Source: Hyperoplus lanceolatus
Taxonomy: Eukaryota; Chordata; Actinopteri; Uranoscopiformes; Ammodytidae
Direction: 5' to 3'
Assembly: GCA_026929865.2 (NCBI GenBank)
Contig: CM049416.1
Span: 7,412,001-7,476,000, forward strand
Length of the DNA: 64,000 bases
Within the stretch, counting starts at the first letter, position 1, and each line of letters starts with the position of its first letter. This document shows, piece after piece, positions 51,504-61,010 of the stretch. The notes below the pieces were generated by a model. That model ran no database searches. It was not told the DNA's origin and was given only the letters and a program-made list of their open reading frames with translations. The position numbers were made by a program, and so were the translations under genes.

Positions 51504-52600
51504 ATGGCTCTAGCTCTCCTCCCCGGTTCCAGTCACGTCCAGTTGGCCACGGTTCACCTGTGGACAGGGATACCACCACTGCCCTGGCACGCCCCACCTC
51601 GTCCTCCACCTCCGCTGTTCCGACGCCCGCTGCCTCCTCTTCCTCCGCTGTCGCTTCGCTGCCCGCCGCCGCTTCCTACGCCGCCGCTGTCTCCTTTCCA
51701 CCTGTGGCCGGTGTTTCCCAGACGTCTCGTCGTTCCAACACGGGAGAGAACCGACGTAGGATGCTGCAGGATGCCGTCATCAGACGTTCGGAGGGATCCA
51801 CCAGACGCCCGGCTCAACCTGCACAGCTTCGCCCTGGACCACGGGCATCAACACTGCAGGCTAATGATCCAGCCCGGCACTCACATGGTTGCTCTGTGGC
51901 GCAGCAGGGCCGAGCAAGGCAAGGCAAGGCAAGGCAAGTTTATTTATATAGCACAATTCAGACACAAGGCCACTCAAAGTGCTTTACAGGGGCAAGATTA
52001 GAATACATAAAACACATTATAAAACATTTAAAAGCGAATAAAAGAAGCAAATAAAAATAAAATAAAAATTAAAACTCAATTTAATAAAAGAAGCAAATAA
52101 AATGAAAATTGCAAGTTAAAAAGGAGCAGCGGAGCTCCAGTGCCTCCTCGTTGGCTCATCCATGGTCCGACAAGTTCTCCTGCCAAGGGCGGAGACCTTC
52201 TGCTATCCTGGTTCCCAGGTATCCCACATCAACTCAGTGCTTCCACACATTATCCACAGTAATCCCGCTGCATCTATGGTTGTAACACATGTCGGCTCAA
52301 ATGACCTTAAGTCAGAAAAGTCAGAAAGTCTTAAATCTGATTTTAAAATCCTAATCGACTCCGTCCTGGCCGCTGGGAAACAATGTATCGTCTCTGGTCC
52401 CATGCCTTCGCCTCGATTCGGTGACATCAAATTCAGCCGCGCACGCCAACTTCATGTTTGGCTCAAACAATATTGTCTCTCCATGGGCATTCCCTTTGTT
52501 GACAATTTTAACGTTTTCTGGAACAGACCGACTTACTTTGCCAGCGATGGTTTGCATTTAAACAAAGAAGGGAAACATCTTCTGGCCAGCAACATACTCT
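51504..52600 (+). pseudogene. LINE ORF1 with SGNH esterase domain, interrupted
   Basis: The N-terminal part (to about 51913) is Ser/Pro/Ala-rich and basic. After the inserted L2 tail, the domain resumes near 52118 with LLVGSSMVRQV (block I with the nucleophile Ser), VVTHVGSNDL (block III, usually GTND) and SDGLHLNKEGKHLL (block V with the Asp/His pair). An esterase in ORF1 is known from CR1-type LINEs, and it is thought to act in the RNA-protein particle or at membranes. The L2 insertion and the MITE at 52604 destroy the frame. Confidence 0.75.
51914..52115 (-). mobile_element. Antisense L2 3'-tail fragment
   Basis: Begins with (GGCAA)n and reads, in reverse, the same 3' UTR as the L2 at 44460-44680, including the CACTCAAAGTGCTTTACA segment. 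It is inserted within LINE ORF1, in the spacer before the esterase block I. A target duplication was not clear. Confidence 0.85.
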
Positions 52601-52603
52601 TAA

Positions 52604-53202
52604 AGGCCAGGACACACCAGTCCGACACGTTCCAACTACCTAAAAACTGGAGTCGCCGTTTCAGGAAGCTCCAGTCTTCCCGTCGCTGCCACAAAACACA
52701 CCGAGACGACTGATTATTTTTCCGTACGCACTGCGCTTGCGCGGGACGTAATGTCTCCACAACAGCAGGCGGCGCTAATCTGTATTGTGGCCCGAAAAAA
52801 TACGAAAGCCGGAAATGATGGGACAGCTCTCTAGAGCATAAACATGGATAGAAATACGTATTTATATAGAGTGTCGAGCATGGTGTCGAGCAGTCAACAA
52901 GGGTTGATGCATGTGAGTACTCGCAAAACGAAACGAACAAACACATTAAAACGATGGCTAGCTGTTGTTAGCTGTTTGTGCTACCCGCCTCACTTCCGGG
53001 CTTCACTGATTCGCTAACCCTCCACCAATCAAATTGCTCCAAATGAAAGACGGTCGGCCGCCGATTGAACATGTTCAATCGGCGCAAAACAAGCCCGACG
53101 ACCTCTACGTCGGCCGACGTCACAGCACACACCAAACAGATTCGTGTCCCAACCCCCTACCGACACTACGACGGCGATTATCTGGCCGGTGTGTCCTGGC
53201 CC
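52604..53202. mobile_element. PIF/Harbinger-like MITE, 599 bp
   Basis: Ends AGGCCAGGACACACC and (inverted right end) GGGCCAGGACACACC, flanked by TAA (52601-52603 and 53203-53205). The interior is CG-rich and holds a perfect 26-bp palindrome centred on AACATGTT near 53071. It sits at the end of the LINE's esterase domain; the apparent C-terminal residues of that frame come from the MITE. Confidence 0.75.
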
Positions 53203-53315
53203 TAACAATAAAATCGGTTCCTAGCGTCACTCATCTTGCAAACTCTGTCCAGCAAGTTTGACTATCTCCACACCTGGTCAGTCAAGAGGTATTTAGCTCA
53301 CGTGGCTCAGCCTCC

Positions 53316-54754
53316 TTGACTACTAGTCCCCATGCATCTAGCGCCCCCTCCAGGCCTGGAACATCCATTACTTTAAAAACTCACCCAATCCCTGTATGTC
53401 AGTCTGTCAGATCATCATTAATCCCTCCACATAGATCATACAGGTCACGCCACAGACCACTTGGGATTACAAGTAACTTGAAAACTGTACCTATTTTGTG
53501 TAATAAGTCAATTGTGTTGGACCACATAGCTGTTGATATCCCGGACATGAGCATAGCAAAGCTAAACTCACCAAACATCCTCAAATTAAGAAAGGGTTTG
53601 GGTTTTCTTCATTTAAAAATTAGAAGTTTGCTTCAGCACAATAAATTGGACCATGTTAAGATCTTAGTGTCTCAGGCTGACCCAGATGTCTTGGTTCTGA
53701 CTGAATCATGGCTGAAGAGCAGTACACATGACTCTATGGTGGAAATAAATGGCTATAATTTATTCAGAATAGACAGGACCACACGGGGTGGGGGAGTGGC
53801 TGTCTACGATAAATCTCATTATTCTGTAACATTATTACATGCTGTCTCTGTTCGTAGCTGCTTTGAATTTATTGCACTGGAATTGTCTTTATCATCCAAT
53901 GATTTTTTTGTTGTAATTGGTGTGTACAGGCCTCCTTCTGCGCAAAATAGCTCCTTGTCTGAGCTAGCACATTTAATCTCTCCATATGTAAATAGAGAAG
54001 TCATTGTGATGGGTGATTTTAACATTGACTGGCTTTCTGGTGCCTCTGAACCTTTCAAAGAAATCTGTAGCAACCTAAATCTTACACAAATAATAACTGA
54101 GCCTACAAGACCCAATCTAAAAAACCCAGTTAAATCAACTTTGATTGATTTAATATTATCAAACCAAATCAATAAAATAGTTTCTGCTGGTGTCTTTGAC
54201 CTTGGGATCAGTGATCACTGCCCGGTGGCCTGTATCAGAAGCATTCACCTAAAAAAATGTCAACCTAAAATTATTATTAAGCGTAATTTTAAAGGTTTTA
54301 ACCAGCAAGCCTTTTTGAATGAACTCCATCACAGTGATATTCATCTCACAACTCAAATATCTGATGTTGAATTAGCCTTGGATTTTTTCACCGATACCTT
54401 CACCTCAATTTTGAATCATCATGCACCCCATAAAAAGTACAGGGTAAAAAATAGATCGAACCCCTGGTTTACCAATGAGCTGTCTGACTTATTTATAGAG
54501 AGAAATAAAGCATGGTCTCTAGCCAGACGCTCTGGAGAAGATTTTAATTGGACGGTTTTTAGACAAATCAGAAATAGGTGTACGACCATGGTTAGGAAAA
54601 CTAAATCGGATTACTACCTTGATTTAATTTCCAACTGCTACTCCAACCCTGCATTATTTTGGAAGGCTGTCAATTATAATACAAACAAGTCTAGCACAGT
54701 TCCCAGTCAGATAAAAATAAATGGTCAGATTTTAAATGACCATAAAGAGATTGG
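53316..54754 (+). CDS. LINE ORF2, endonuclease part
   Basis: Open frame that reaches the Polinton insertion point. Endonuclease motifs in order: LHLKIRSLL, VLVLTESWL (catalytic Glu), GGGVAVY, VIGVYRPPSA, VIMGDFNIDWL and ISDHCPV (catalytic Asp-His). In the first motif the Asn normal for this family (LHLNIRSL) is Lys, which may impair metal or phosphate binding. It continues in frame beyond the inserted element at 63274. The reading start is uncertain because the region before 53316 adjoins the MITE. Confidence 0.8.
54749..54754. repeat. Target-site duplication, left
   Basis: GATTGG directly before the left inverted repeat, identical to 63268-63273. Confidence 0.9.
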
Positions 54755-54799
54755 AGTAGTAAATAAGAAGCGCATTTTATCTCACGCACGCTCATGCAT
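54755..54799 (+). repeat. Left terminal inverted repeat, 45 bp
   Basis: Perfectly matches the inverse of 63223-63267. On the minus strand it also supplies the last codons (MHERA, then stop) of the truncated polymerase frame. Confidence 0.92.
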
Positions 54800-55348
54800 C
54801 TGTTGGCCCTCTTTTTCAATTTGGCTCTCGGGCAAGTCAGGATGCTTATGCTTTGCTAGGCATATTGAAAAGCACAACATGTTTTCACTGTTTGCAGGGT
54901 TGTAGAGGCACGCCGCTTTTTTACTTATGATATGGTCATAAGGAACACTTCCTAGTTTGCGCCTAGCCCCTCCCCGTCTGTTTAAAGCTCCAGTTACAAT
55001 AAATTCAAGGGAATCGTCCGAAATCATTTTACTGTTACTCTGCATGACTTGCTCAATTTGTGCCATAAAGGCTTCCGCATTATCGTTATTGTTTGTGTTT
55101 AATAACGCACAGACATCACTGGACATTGATGGCCCTCTTAAAACAACGTTTAGAACCCCATCCGGGGAAGTTACACTAGTTGAAAAACTGACAATCTCAG
55201 TTAACTGACTTCTGAGAGTAGTTAATGCAGACCCCAAATTCTCCATGCTAATATTTCTTAAGTCAATACGCTGCCGAATTTCAACACCATTGAATTTGCG
55301 CCGTTCAGTTATCTTAAATTGTTGCGCTCCCCCGCTCTCTGTATGCGC
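54782..55348 (-). pseudogene. Polinton DNA polymerase B, N-terminal fragment
   Basis: Open frame with the conserved N-terminal region of Polinton protein-primed PolB: a QRIDLR and NLGSALTTLRSQL segment, the RRGGARRKL stretch, and MLCFSICLAKH near the end. It stops after about 150-190 residues because it runs into the left inverted repeat, so exonuclease and polymerase motifs are absent. No ATG lies upstream of 55246 in this frame. The frame overlaps the end of the acidic ORF (stop at 55309), and a one-base slip in the five-G run (minus strand, 55329-55333) would connect them, so the acidic ORF may be the polymerase's own N-terminus. Confidence 0.7.
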
Positions 55349-55923
55349 TCATTCAATTCAGGGCTAAATTGATTGTTAACATTTTGACAAATGATATTAC
55401 ACTCCTGGTGTGATGCTATGTTTCCCGGTGCAGATTCCTGTGTATTTTGTCTAGAGTCTGACGATTCTACATTTATTTGTTCAGAGGCTTTGAGTATACC
55501 CATATCATGCAATACTTCTAGGCTATCTTCACGGCTCCAATCGTCTATCCAATCTGCATCACATTGATCTGAGTATCTGTATGATTCAGGAGCACATTCA
55601 TTCCATTGTTCTCTATCCTCTGAAAGGTTTTGAAACCCCTCCGACCAATCCTCACTGTCACCAACAACATCATGCAATTGATCCGTGAGCCTGTGTATAT
55701 CTGAAATATCACGATCATCGTTACAATCACCGTAGTCCATCATTTCATCAGTTACCCTGTATATTTCCGACAGATCAGTCTCATCAATGAATTCTCCATA
55801 ATCATACATACTGTCTGTAGCCGCACAAATTTCAGGTAGAACTGACCCCTTTTCGTCATCTTCACTGCATACTAATGAACAACGTCTACCATGCTTTGAT
55901 TTGGATGAGCTCTTACGAGACAT
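55309..55923 (-). CDS. Acidic protein with three 22-residue repeats
   Basis: ATG at 55923-55921, about 204 codons. A basic, Ser-rich start (MSRKSSSKSKHGRRC) is followed by three tandem 22-residue units of the type TDxMxDYGxxxDxxDLSEI (roughly residues 33-95), then a Trp- and Asp-rich stretch (DADWIDDWSRED). The function is unknown. A splice-acceptor-like TATATTCTAG ends 11 nt before the ATG. Its end overlaps the polymerase frame, suggesting either a separate upstream gene or the polymerase N-terminal extension split by a frameshift. Confidence 0.55.
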   Translation of the reverse strand: MSRKSSSKSKHGRRCSLVCSEDDEKGSVLPEICAATDSMYDYGEFIDETDLSEIYRVTDEMMDYGDCNDDRDISDIHRLTDQLHDVVGDSEDWSEGFQNLSEDREQWNECAPESYRYSDQCDADWIDDWSREDSLEVLHDMGILKASEQINVESSDSRQNTQESAPGNIASHQECNIICQNVNNQFSPELNERIQRAGERNNLR

Positions 55924-55964
55924 CGTTAAGACCACTAGAATATAATGACGATATCAGACCACGG

Positions 55965-55977
55965 CCCCCCCCCCCCC
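55965..55977. repeat. C13 homopolymer
   Basis: Run of 13 C between the acidic gene and the five-exon gene; prone to length error in sequencing. Confidence 0.9.
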
Positions 55978-55991
55978 TAAATAAGCTAATA

Positions 55992-57244
55992 TTACTTTCT
56001 TGAGAGTAATTTTGCTAACATTGTTTTGATTTCTCTGTTTTCTGCATTATGTTGTGCTAACATCCTTTTAAGTTGACCAACCTCTTTTAGAGTTTCCTCT
56101 GCCTTCCTAGCTTGACCATATTGAACCTTAGCCTGTCTCAAATTGTACTTTACAATTAAGGCCTTTGTGAATCTAGAAATATGTAGCTGAGCTTTAACTC
56201 TTCTTAAAAGTCCACCATCATCATTTTCCTTATTTTTGACCACTGATTTTTGAGTTATGTTTGTTTTTTTCACCTCTGGTTTTTGAGTGATTTTTGTCTT
56301 ACTATATGATGTTGATGTATCCTGATGTCCCTTGAATCTTTTCGCATCCCATCGCTTTAGATGTTCATCGTTCCATAAGTTGACCTCCTCATCGACACCG
56401 TAGATTCCTCCCCGGGGCTGTGAAATGGCTGCTCCCACGTAGCTCAATGTTTTAGATGTGCTAGGGCCAGATGCTGGTACCTTGTCTCTGCTGTTAGACG
56501 TATCTGTTTTAAAAAATAAAATAAAAACACAAATAGCATATTGATATATTGCTGTAACATTTAAGAATGCACTAATATATATATTTTGTGATACATACTT
56601 AATGTTGTCACGGAGTTGTATTTACCTCTTGGCCTGGATTTGGCGGGTGAATTAACGGCCCCCTCTCCAGATCTGAGCAATTTTTTATGGATGCTAGGTT
56701 TAAACGCTATCGGATTGTGGTAATCGTTAGAACCATCTGGTTTAAAAAATTAAAAAACACAAAACAAACATATCCTAGATCAGTATAAATATTACATCAG
56801 CACTTAAGAATGTAATATTGTTTGTAATTTGTAGTTTCTCTTACTTGCAGGCCGCAATGCTAGCCCAAGAACCCTTCTTGGCTGTTGAGTTTTAGCGGGT
56901 GATATCGGACGATGTTCTACACATATGGCTCGCGACGGCTCGTCAAACAGACATACAGCATCTATACCAAATTATGATTGTGCATTTAATTTTAAGAAAT
57001 ATATTGAAGAAACATCTTAAATATATACGCATTAACAATAATGAACCATTTAGCTACCTGTAATGTTAGCTCTCCCTGTCTCTCCGAGGGAATTAACATT
57101 CAGTGTAGATGTAGTCCATTTGGTCTGAGCTGTGTAGAAAAACTAGCACATTTTAGGAGAAATAAGCTGCAGGAAAGAACAGAGAAGTAGAAACACTTAT
57201 AACAAATATAAACATCATATCAACTCACCATGAATTAGGGGCAT
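55992..57244 (-). CDS. Five-exon Polinton gene, unknown function, 275 aa
   Basis: Exons on the minus strand: 57229-57244, 57058-57129, 56845-56961, 56626-56736 and 55992-56503. Lengths 16, 72, 117, 111 and 512 sum to 828 nt, an exact coding length. Every intron is GT-AG and phase 1, and all exons are open in the joined frame. The ATG lies 8 nt after a strong acceptor (TTATTTTCAG), so a further noncoding leader exon is likely. Exons 2-4 encode Ser/Pro/Arg-rich linkers. The last exon has a Lys/Thr-rich part and a C-terminal coiled-coil segment rich in Lys, Glu and Leu (end LAKLLSRK). Exons 2-4 have lengths divisible by three, so skipping them keeps the frame. No known domain was recognised; a structural or DNA-associated late protein is possible but unproved. 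Confidence 0.7.
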
Positions 57245-57923
57245 CTTGTAGGCTGAAAATAAGACGTCCTCAGAGTTGTATCGTTCATCAACTGTGGCCT
57301 GACCTGGTTGAGTCTGTCAAACCCCTTGGACTCTTAAAGGCCATCCCCTCCATTGAGCAGAAAAACTAACATGTATGTGTGACCTCCTGATATCCATTCT
57401 TACATAACTTAATAGACAAGCCCTATCCCCTTTTTATATTATTTTATATAGGCAACAGGGGTTTTTGACTTGGTTTATAGCATATGAGGTGTTTGTTAAT
57501 AAGTGGATGCTTACATTTTAAAATACGTCAGATTTGAAATCGGTCAGGGGAGTATTTTATAAATTCATATGCTATAGAGGCTTCTATTTACCTCTTTGTG
57601 ACCATATGCATACAGTTTAACACTTATATACAGAGGAATTATTTTATTCCCCATCAACAGTTGTTAGTGTTAACGCAGAATGATAGTGGAATAGAAATAC
57701 ACCCTAACACCTAAAGCATCTGTGAACAGAAAGCTAGCATGGATGTGAAATCCAGAGTTACCCCTTTGATGTGTGAGTTGTTTAGTCCCTGACCCCTGAT
57801 TAAAAAAATTCACCTAAAGTTTCTATATAACATAAGGGTGTGAAATCCTGAGTTACCACCTTGAAGAGGGATGGTTTGTTTAGAAGACTTTGTAAAATAA
57901 AAAATCCCTCATTCCCACGAGTC
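57245..57923. other. Non-coding Polinton spacer with degenerate repeat units
   Basis: Upstream of the five-exon gene. From about 57739 it carries degenerate copies of ATCCTGAGTTACC..CTTGA, the motif that continues through the 450-bp repeat. It may hold promoters or leader exons for minus-strand genes. Confidence 0.5.
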
Positions 57924-58240
57924 GATAAGAATGCCCCTGATTAAATGTATCATATAAGTATCCGTGAACACAAAGTTAGCATGTAGGTGTGGTATCCTGA
58001 GGTAACCCCTTGAAGTATTGTATATCAGACTATTTAAAAGATTTAAAAATCATTCCCGTGATTCTATATGACCCCCACCTGTATAACATAATGGGATATA
58101 AAATCCTCAGTCATCCCCCCCTTGAAGAGGTGTTTTGTTTAGCAAACTAATCATTGTGACCTCCTAAGGTACCCCACATGTATAACATAATGGGATATAA
58201 AATCCTGAGTTACCCCCCCCTTGAAGAGGTGTTTTGTTTT
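57741..58240. repeat. Degenerate tandem array, about 100-150-bp unit
   Basis: Five units start near 57741, 57840, 57988, 58093 and 58193. Each has a form of AATCCTGAGTTACCCC, CTTGAAGAGG and TTTTGTTTAG in the same order. The last three units are duplicated at the right end (about 62825, 62930, 63030). Confidence 0.8.
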
Positions 58241-58373
58241 GCAAACTAATCAATGTGCCCTCCTAAGGTATCCTTTGAATTGGGGTGTTAAGGAAGTAAT
58301 AAAAACAGATAAAAAACATTCTTTAAGACGCACATTTTTACCTCACGCACGCACCTTGCTTGCTCACATGTAC
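57924..58373. repeat. 450-bp direct repeat, internal copy
   Basis: Identical over the full 450 bp, as far as I can read, to 62761-63210. It includes three array units and, at 58325-58353, a diverged copy of the element's terminal repeat (AAGACGCACATTTTTACCTC). The two copies bracket the 4,387-bp cassette 58374-62760. Confidence 0.92.
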
Positions 58374-58387
58374 TAAAGCCATGATTA

Positions 58388-58846
58388 CTAAAATATATCC
58401 CTTGCTCCGTTTTGACGATGTTTTGTCGACCTACGTCTTCTTGGTTGTGTATTTTTACCCCCTCCTGGGGTCTTCTGCTTCTTCTTATTTAAGACTCTAC
58501 CCTTCTTGTTTGTCTGGGAACACCCCCTTTTACCAGGTGGTCTTTTAATTGGTCGAGAGGTGACGGCCATCATTCCTGACCCCTCCTGTCTTTTGTTGGT
58601 ATGTGTCATGACGTTAGTAACAACATCAGAAAAAATATTTTTAGCAGCTGTTTTAAGATGTGGGGCTGCTACCGAAAAACCCCTTTTGATCAGAGGAAAC
58701 GCCATTCTAAACAGGCCTCGAAATATACCTCCAAGTCCGGCACCATATTGTGCACCGAGACCGCTGTATCCCGGTAAATCTCCGCCAGCCTGTGCGGTAT
58801 AGTATGCTATGTACTTATCCGCATTGTGTACATATGGCTGGTACAT
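58388..58846 (-). CDS. Basic pX/pVI-like core or capsid-associated protein
   Basis: A 152-residue protein with an N-terminal Gly/Tyr-rich part (GGDLPGYSGLGAQYGAGLGG), a hydrophobic-amphipathic stretch LFRMAFPLIKRGFSVAAPH and a strongly Lys/Arg-rich C-terminal third. This layout matches the small basic virion proteins of adenoviruses and Polinton/adintoviruses (pX or pVI type), which bind DNA or the inner capsid. It follows the penton-like gene by 14 nt and its upstream region has an acceptor-like TTTTAACAG 11 nt before the ATG. The assignment rests on composition and position. Confidence 0.55.
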   Translation of the reverse strand: MYQPYVHNADKYIAYYTAQAGGDLPGYSGLGAQYGAGLGGIFRGLFRMAFPLIKRGFSVAAPHLKTAAKNIFSDVVTNVMTHTNKRQEGSGMMAVTSRPIKRPPGKRGCSQTNKKGRVLNKKKQKTPGGGKNTQPRRRRSTKHRQNGARDIF

Positions 58847-58860
58847 TGCAGAATCTCCTG

Positions 58861-59775
58861 TTAAAAGGATGATTTTGCAGGGCGAAAATGGAGTTTAACT
58901 ATAGTTTTTCCGTACGTAAAAGGTATGTTTTGATTCTGGTCCGACTTTAGTGAGATCTCGATGTCATCGATGTGTGACCTAGAGAGCTGTATGTAATGTG
59001 GCTTGTCAAACGTTCTTGTGATGGTCTGGTTGTGTGATCCTGTAATATGTACGATTCTTAACAGAGGCACATAACTATCCCCCACGGTTTGGTAATCAAT
59101 AATATCTGTATAGACAAAAATGTTATACGTTCCAGCGTATATATCTGCAGGGTATGGAGCTTGATAAACGATGCCCCCTTTCTGTTGTTCTGTCCCTGGA
59201 GTAATTCTGTCGCGGGGCATCCCTTTATTCAATGTTACGATCACCGGCGCACGTTTCTCTACGGCTTCAGGGTTTATGAATCCTACCAGGTATTTGTTGA
59301 TTGGTTTTGTCTGCTCAGTGACTTCGATTTCTGGAGTTTCAAAAGACTGCCCTGCTTTATACCCCAGTATTTGAGCAAGTATTCCATAAAACGTTATCTT
59401 TATGAGTCTAGATGTTGAAATAGAGACCCTGTTTTTTAATTTGCTATACTGAAACGTTATATTTTCCAGTCCATTCTCAGTTAGACAATCGTTTATCTCT
59501 GTAACAATCTCCGAGATCTTTGAATAGAATCCTGTAGTTACTGTTAAACAAACCCTCTTCCTTGATTTTTTGTCATACACTTCAAATTCTCCATGTTTGG
59601 CTGGAAAGCTTGTCCATGTTCGAGGGTATTGTATTTCTAATAAACCGACTTCATAGACCCCTCTAAGGTTTAAGGGTTTGGATAATTTTGTTCTAAAATT
59701 GGCTGTAGTGTTGTTAGGAAAAAACTTTGTTGAAGAATTGCTGGGCAGTGTTACATAGAATCCTTCTCCCTCCAT
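58861..59775 (-). CDS. Penton-like minor capsid protein
   Basis: A 304-residue protein beginning MEGEGFYVTLPSNSS with the following segments FPNNTTANF, TKLSKPLNL and VGLLEIQYPRTW, a pattern I associate with the minor (single jelly-roll) capsid protein of Polintons and adintoviruses. It is Thr/Ile/Tyr-rich with predicted beta strands throughout and no membrane segment. It would form the fivefold vertices of a virion. The neighbours integrase and pX-like protein fit. An acceptor-like TGTTTCTTAG lies 9 nt before the ATG. The frame is intact. The partner major capsid gene is missing from the element. Confidence 0.65.
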   Translation of the reverse strand: MEGEGFYVTLPSNSSTKFFPNNTTANFRTKLSKPLNLRGVYEVGLLEIQYPRTWTSFPAKHGEFEVYDKKSRKRVCLTVTTGFYSKISEIVTEINDCLTENGLENITFQYSKLKNRVSISTSRLIKITFYGILAQILGYKAGQSFETPEIEVTEQTKPINKYLVGFINPEAVEKRAPVIVTLNKGMPRDRITPGTEQQKGGIVYQAPYPADIYAGTYNIFVYTDIIDYQTVGDSYVPLLRIVHITGSHNQTITRTFDKPHYIQLSRSHIDDIEISLKSDQNQNIPFTYGKTIVKLHFRPAKSSF

Positions 59776-59818
59776 GTCTGCCGTCTAAGAAACACATAGG
59801 CTATGCTTGCCGCAATCC

Positions 59819-60895
59819 TTACGGTAGATGAATGACCTGTTTTTCAGAAATCCACGAGTTAAATTTGTCCGGCCATCCAATCCATTTGACTAAAACCATC
59901 TGTTGTCCTCGCATTCTCTTTTTAGCCAGGATCCGTTCTATTTTAAATGTCTTGTGTTTGTCCACTATGATTTTTTGTAATTCTGATTCATAAAAACTCC
60001 CACGTAATATATCTCTATCATAGTCTCTTAATCTGTAAACAGGAGGCCTTCGAGGAATACATTCTTCTACAGTAAAATACTCATCGGTATAATTTTGCTC
60101 ATAACCTTTTTTGAAGGGCCCTCTTAATTTTGAAATCCTCACTGTATCACCAACTTTATATTTAAAAGCGATCAGACCTCTGTCTTTAGAATGATACAGG
60201 TTATCAAAAACAATGCTTTCATTGTCTTTTGTTACCTCATCCGGCTTCATTTTAATACTCCGATGATAACTTGAGTTATAGGAGTCGACTAGGTCTTGTA
60301 AAATATCTACATAGCGTTTAGAATTATTGGCTGTTAAATAACGCCACATCTTAGTTTTGAGAGTCCTATTGAATCGCTCCACAACACTAGCTTTTGTCTC
60401 GTTGGCTGTCGTAAAGTGTGTTATGTTGTTATTTTCCATTAGTGAACTAAACTCCTTATTTAGAAATTCTTTTCCGTCGTCTGTCTGAAGTTTGTGCGGT
60501 ATCCTACCTTCATCTAATATGTTTTTAAATGCTGCCGTAACAGTCTTACCACTTTTATTTTCTAAAACTCTAACCCACGCATATTTAGAAAATAAGTCTA
60601 GACATGTCAGGAGGTATCTCGCCCCATCGTTAGCCGTAGAGTATGCTGACATATCAACAAGGTCTGCTTGGAATTGCCAGTCTATTTCATTTACTAAAAC
60701 CTTATTTCTTTCAAAATGCACGGGAGCCGTTTTGTGTAGAGTGTATGCATCTTGTTTTAAGAGCCATCTTTCTACATCTGAGTCTTTAAATCGAGTACCT
60801 GTGCTCTCAAATATAGCCTTTTTAAGCTTATGTTTACCTCCATAAGATCCTGTATTTTCTGGAGCATAGTATATCTTTTCCATAACCTCCTCCAT
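59819..60895 (-). CDS. Polinton retrovirus-type integrase with chromodomain
   Basis: A 358-residue DDE integrase. The N-terminal region has IYYAPENTGSYGG and ends QDAYTLHK, typical of Polinton integrases. The catalytic core has Asp78 (FQADLVDM), Asp139 (LQTDDGKEF) and Glu173 (VVERFNRTLK), with 33 residues between the last two. A C-terminal chromodomain lies at about 317-356 (VLVKWIGWPDKFNSWI), which may direct insertion by reading histone marks. The frame is intact and full length. It joins the element ends to host DNA, making the 6-bp duplication seen here. Confidence 0.93.
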   Translation of the reverse strand: MEEVMEKIYYAPENTGSYGGKHKLKKAIFESTGTRFKDSDVERWLLKQDAYTLHKTAPVHFERNKVLVNEIDWQFQADLVDMSAYSTANDGARYLLTCLDLFSKYAWVRVLENKSGKTVTAAFKNILDEGRIPHKLQTDDGKEFLNKEFSSLMENNNITHFTTANETKASVVERFNRTLKTKMWRYLTANNSKRYVDILQDLVDSYNSSYHRSIKMKPDEVTKDNESIVFDNLYHSKDRGLIAFKYKVGDTVRISKLRGPFKKGYEQNYTDEYFTVEECIPRRPPVYRLRDYDRDILRGSFYESELQKIIVDKHKTFKIERILAKKRMRGQQMVLVKWIGWPDKFNSWISEKQVIHLP

Positions 60896-61010
60896 GGTCT
60901 GTTTGTATAGAAATGAGGGATCTTTATTTCAGGGTTTAAGGCTTTATTTCCGTTTACAATTTCTAACATGACATCCATTTTATTTTATGCCTTTTTATTT
61001 ATTTTTCATT

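Noticed and set aside
51914-52054. C-terminal part of the 185-codon frame at 51497
   Set aside because: These codons are antisense L2 tail, not part of LINE ORF1.
52604-52713. C-terminal residues of the esterase frame
   Set aside because: Encoded by the inserted MITE.
57924-58373. CRISPR-like interpretation of the repeated units
   Set aside because: Units are long, degenerate and without regular spacers; this is a eukaryotic element.
58506-59418. Plus-strand ORFs within the Polinton
   Set aside because: Shadows of the pX-like and penton-like genes on the other strand.
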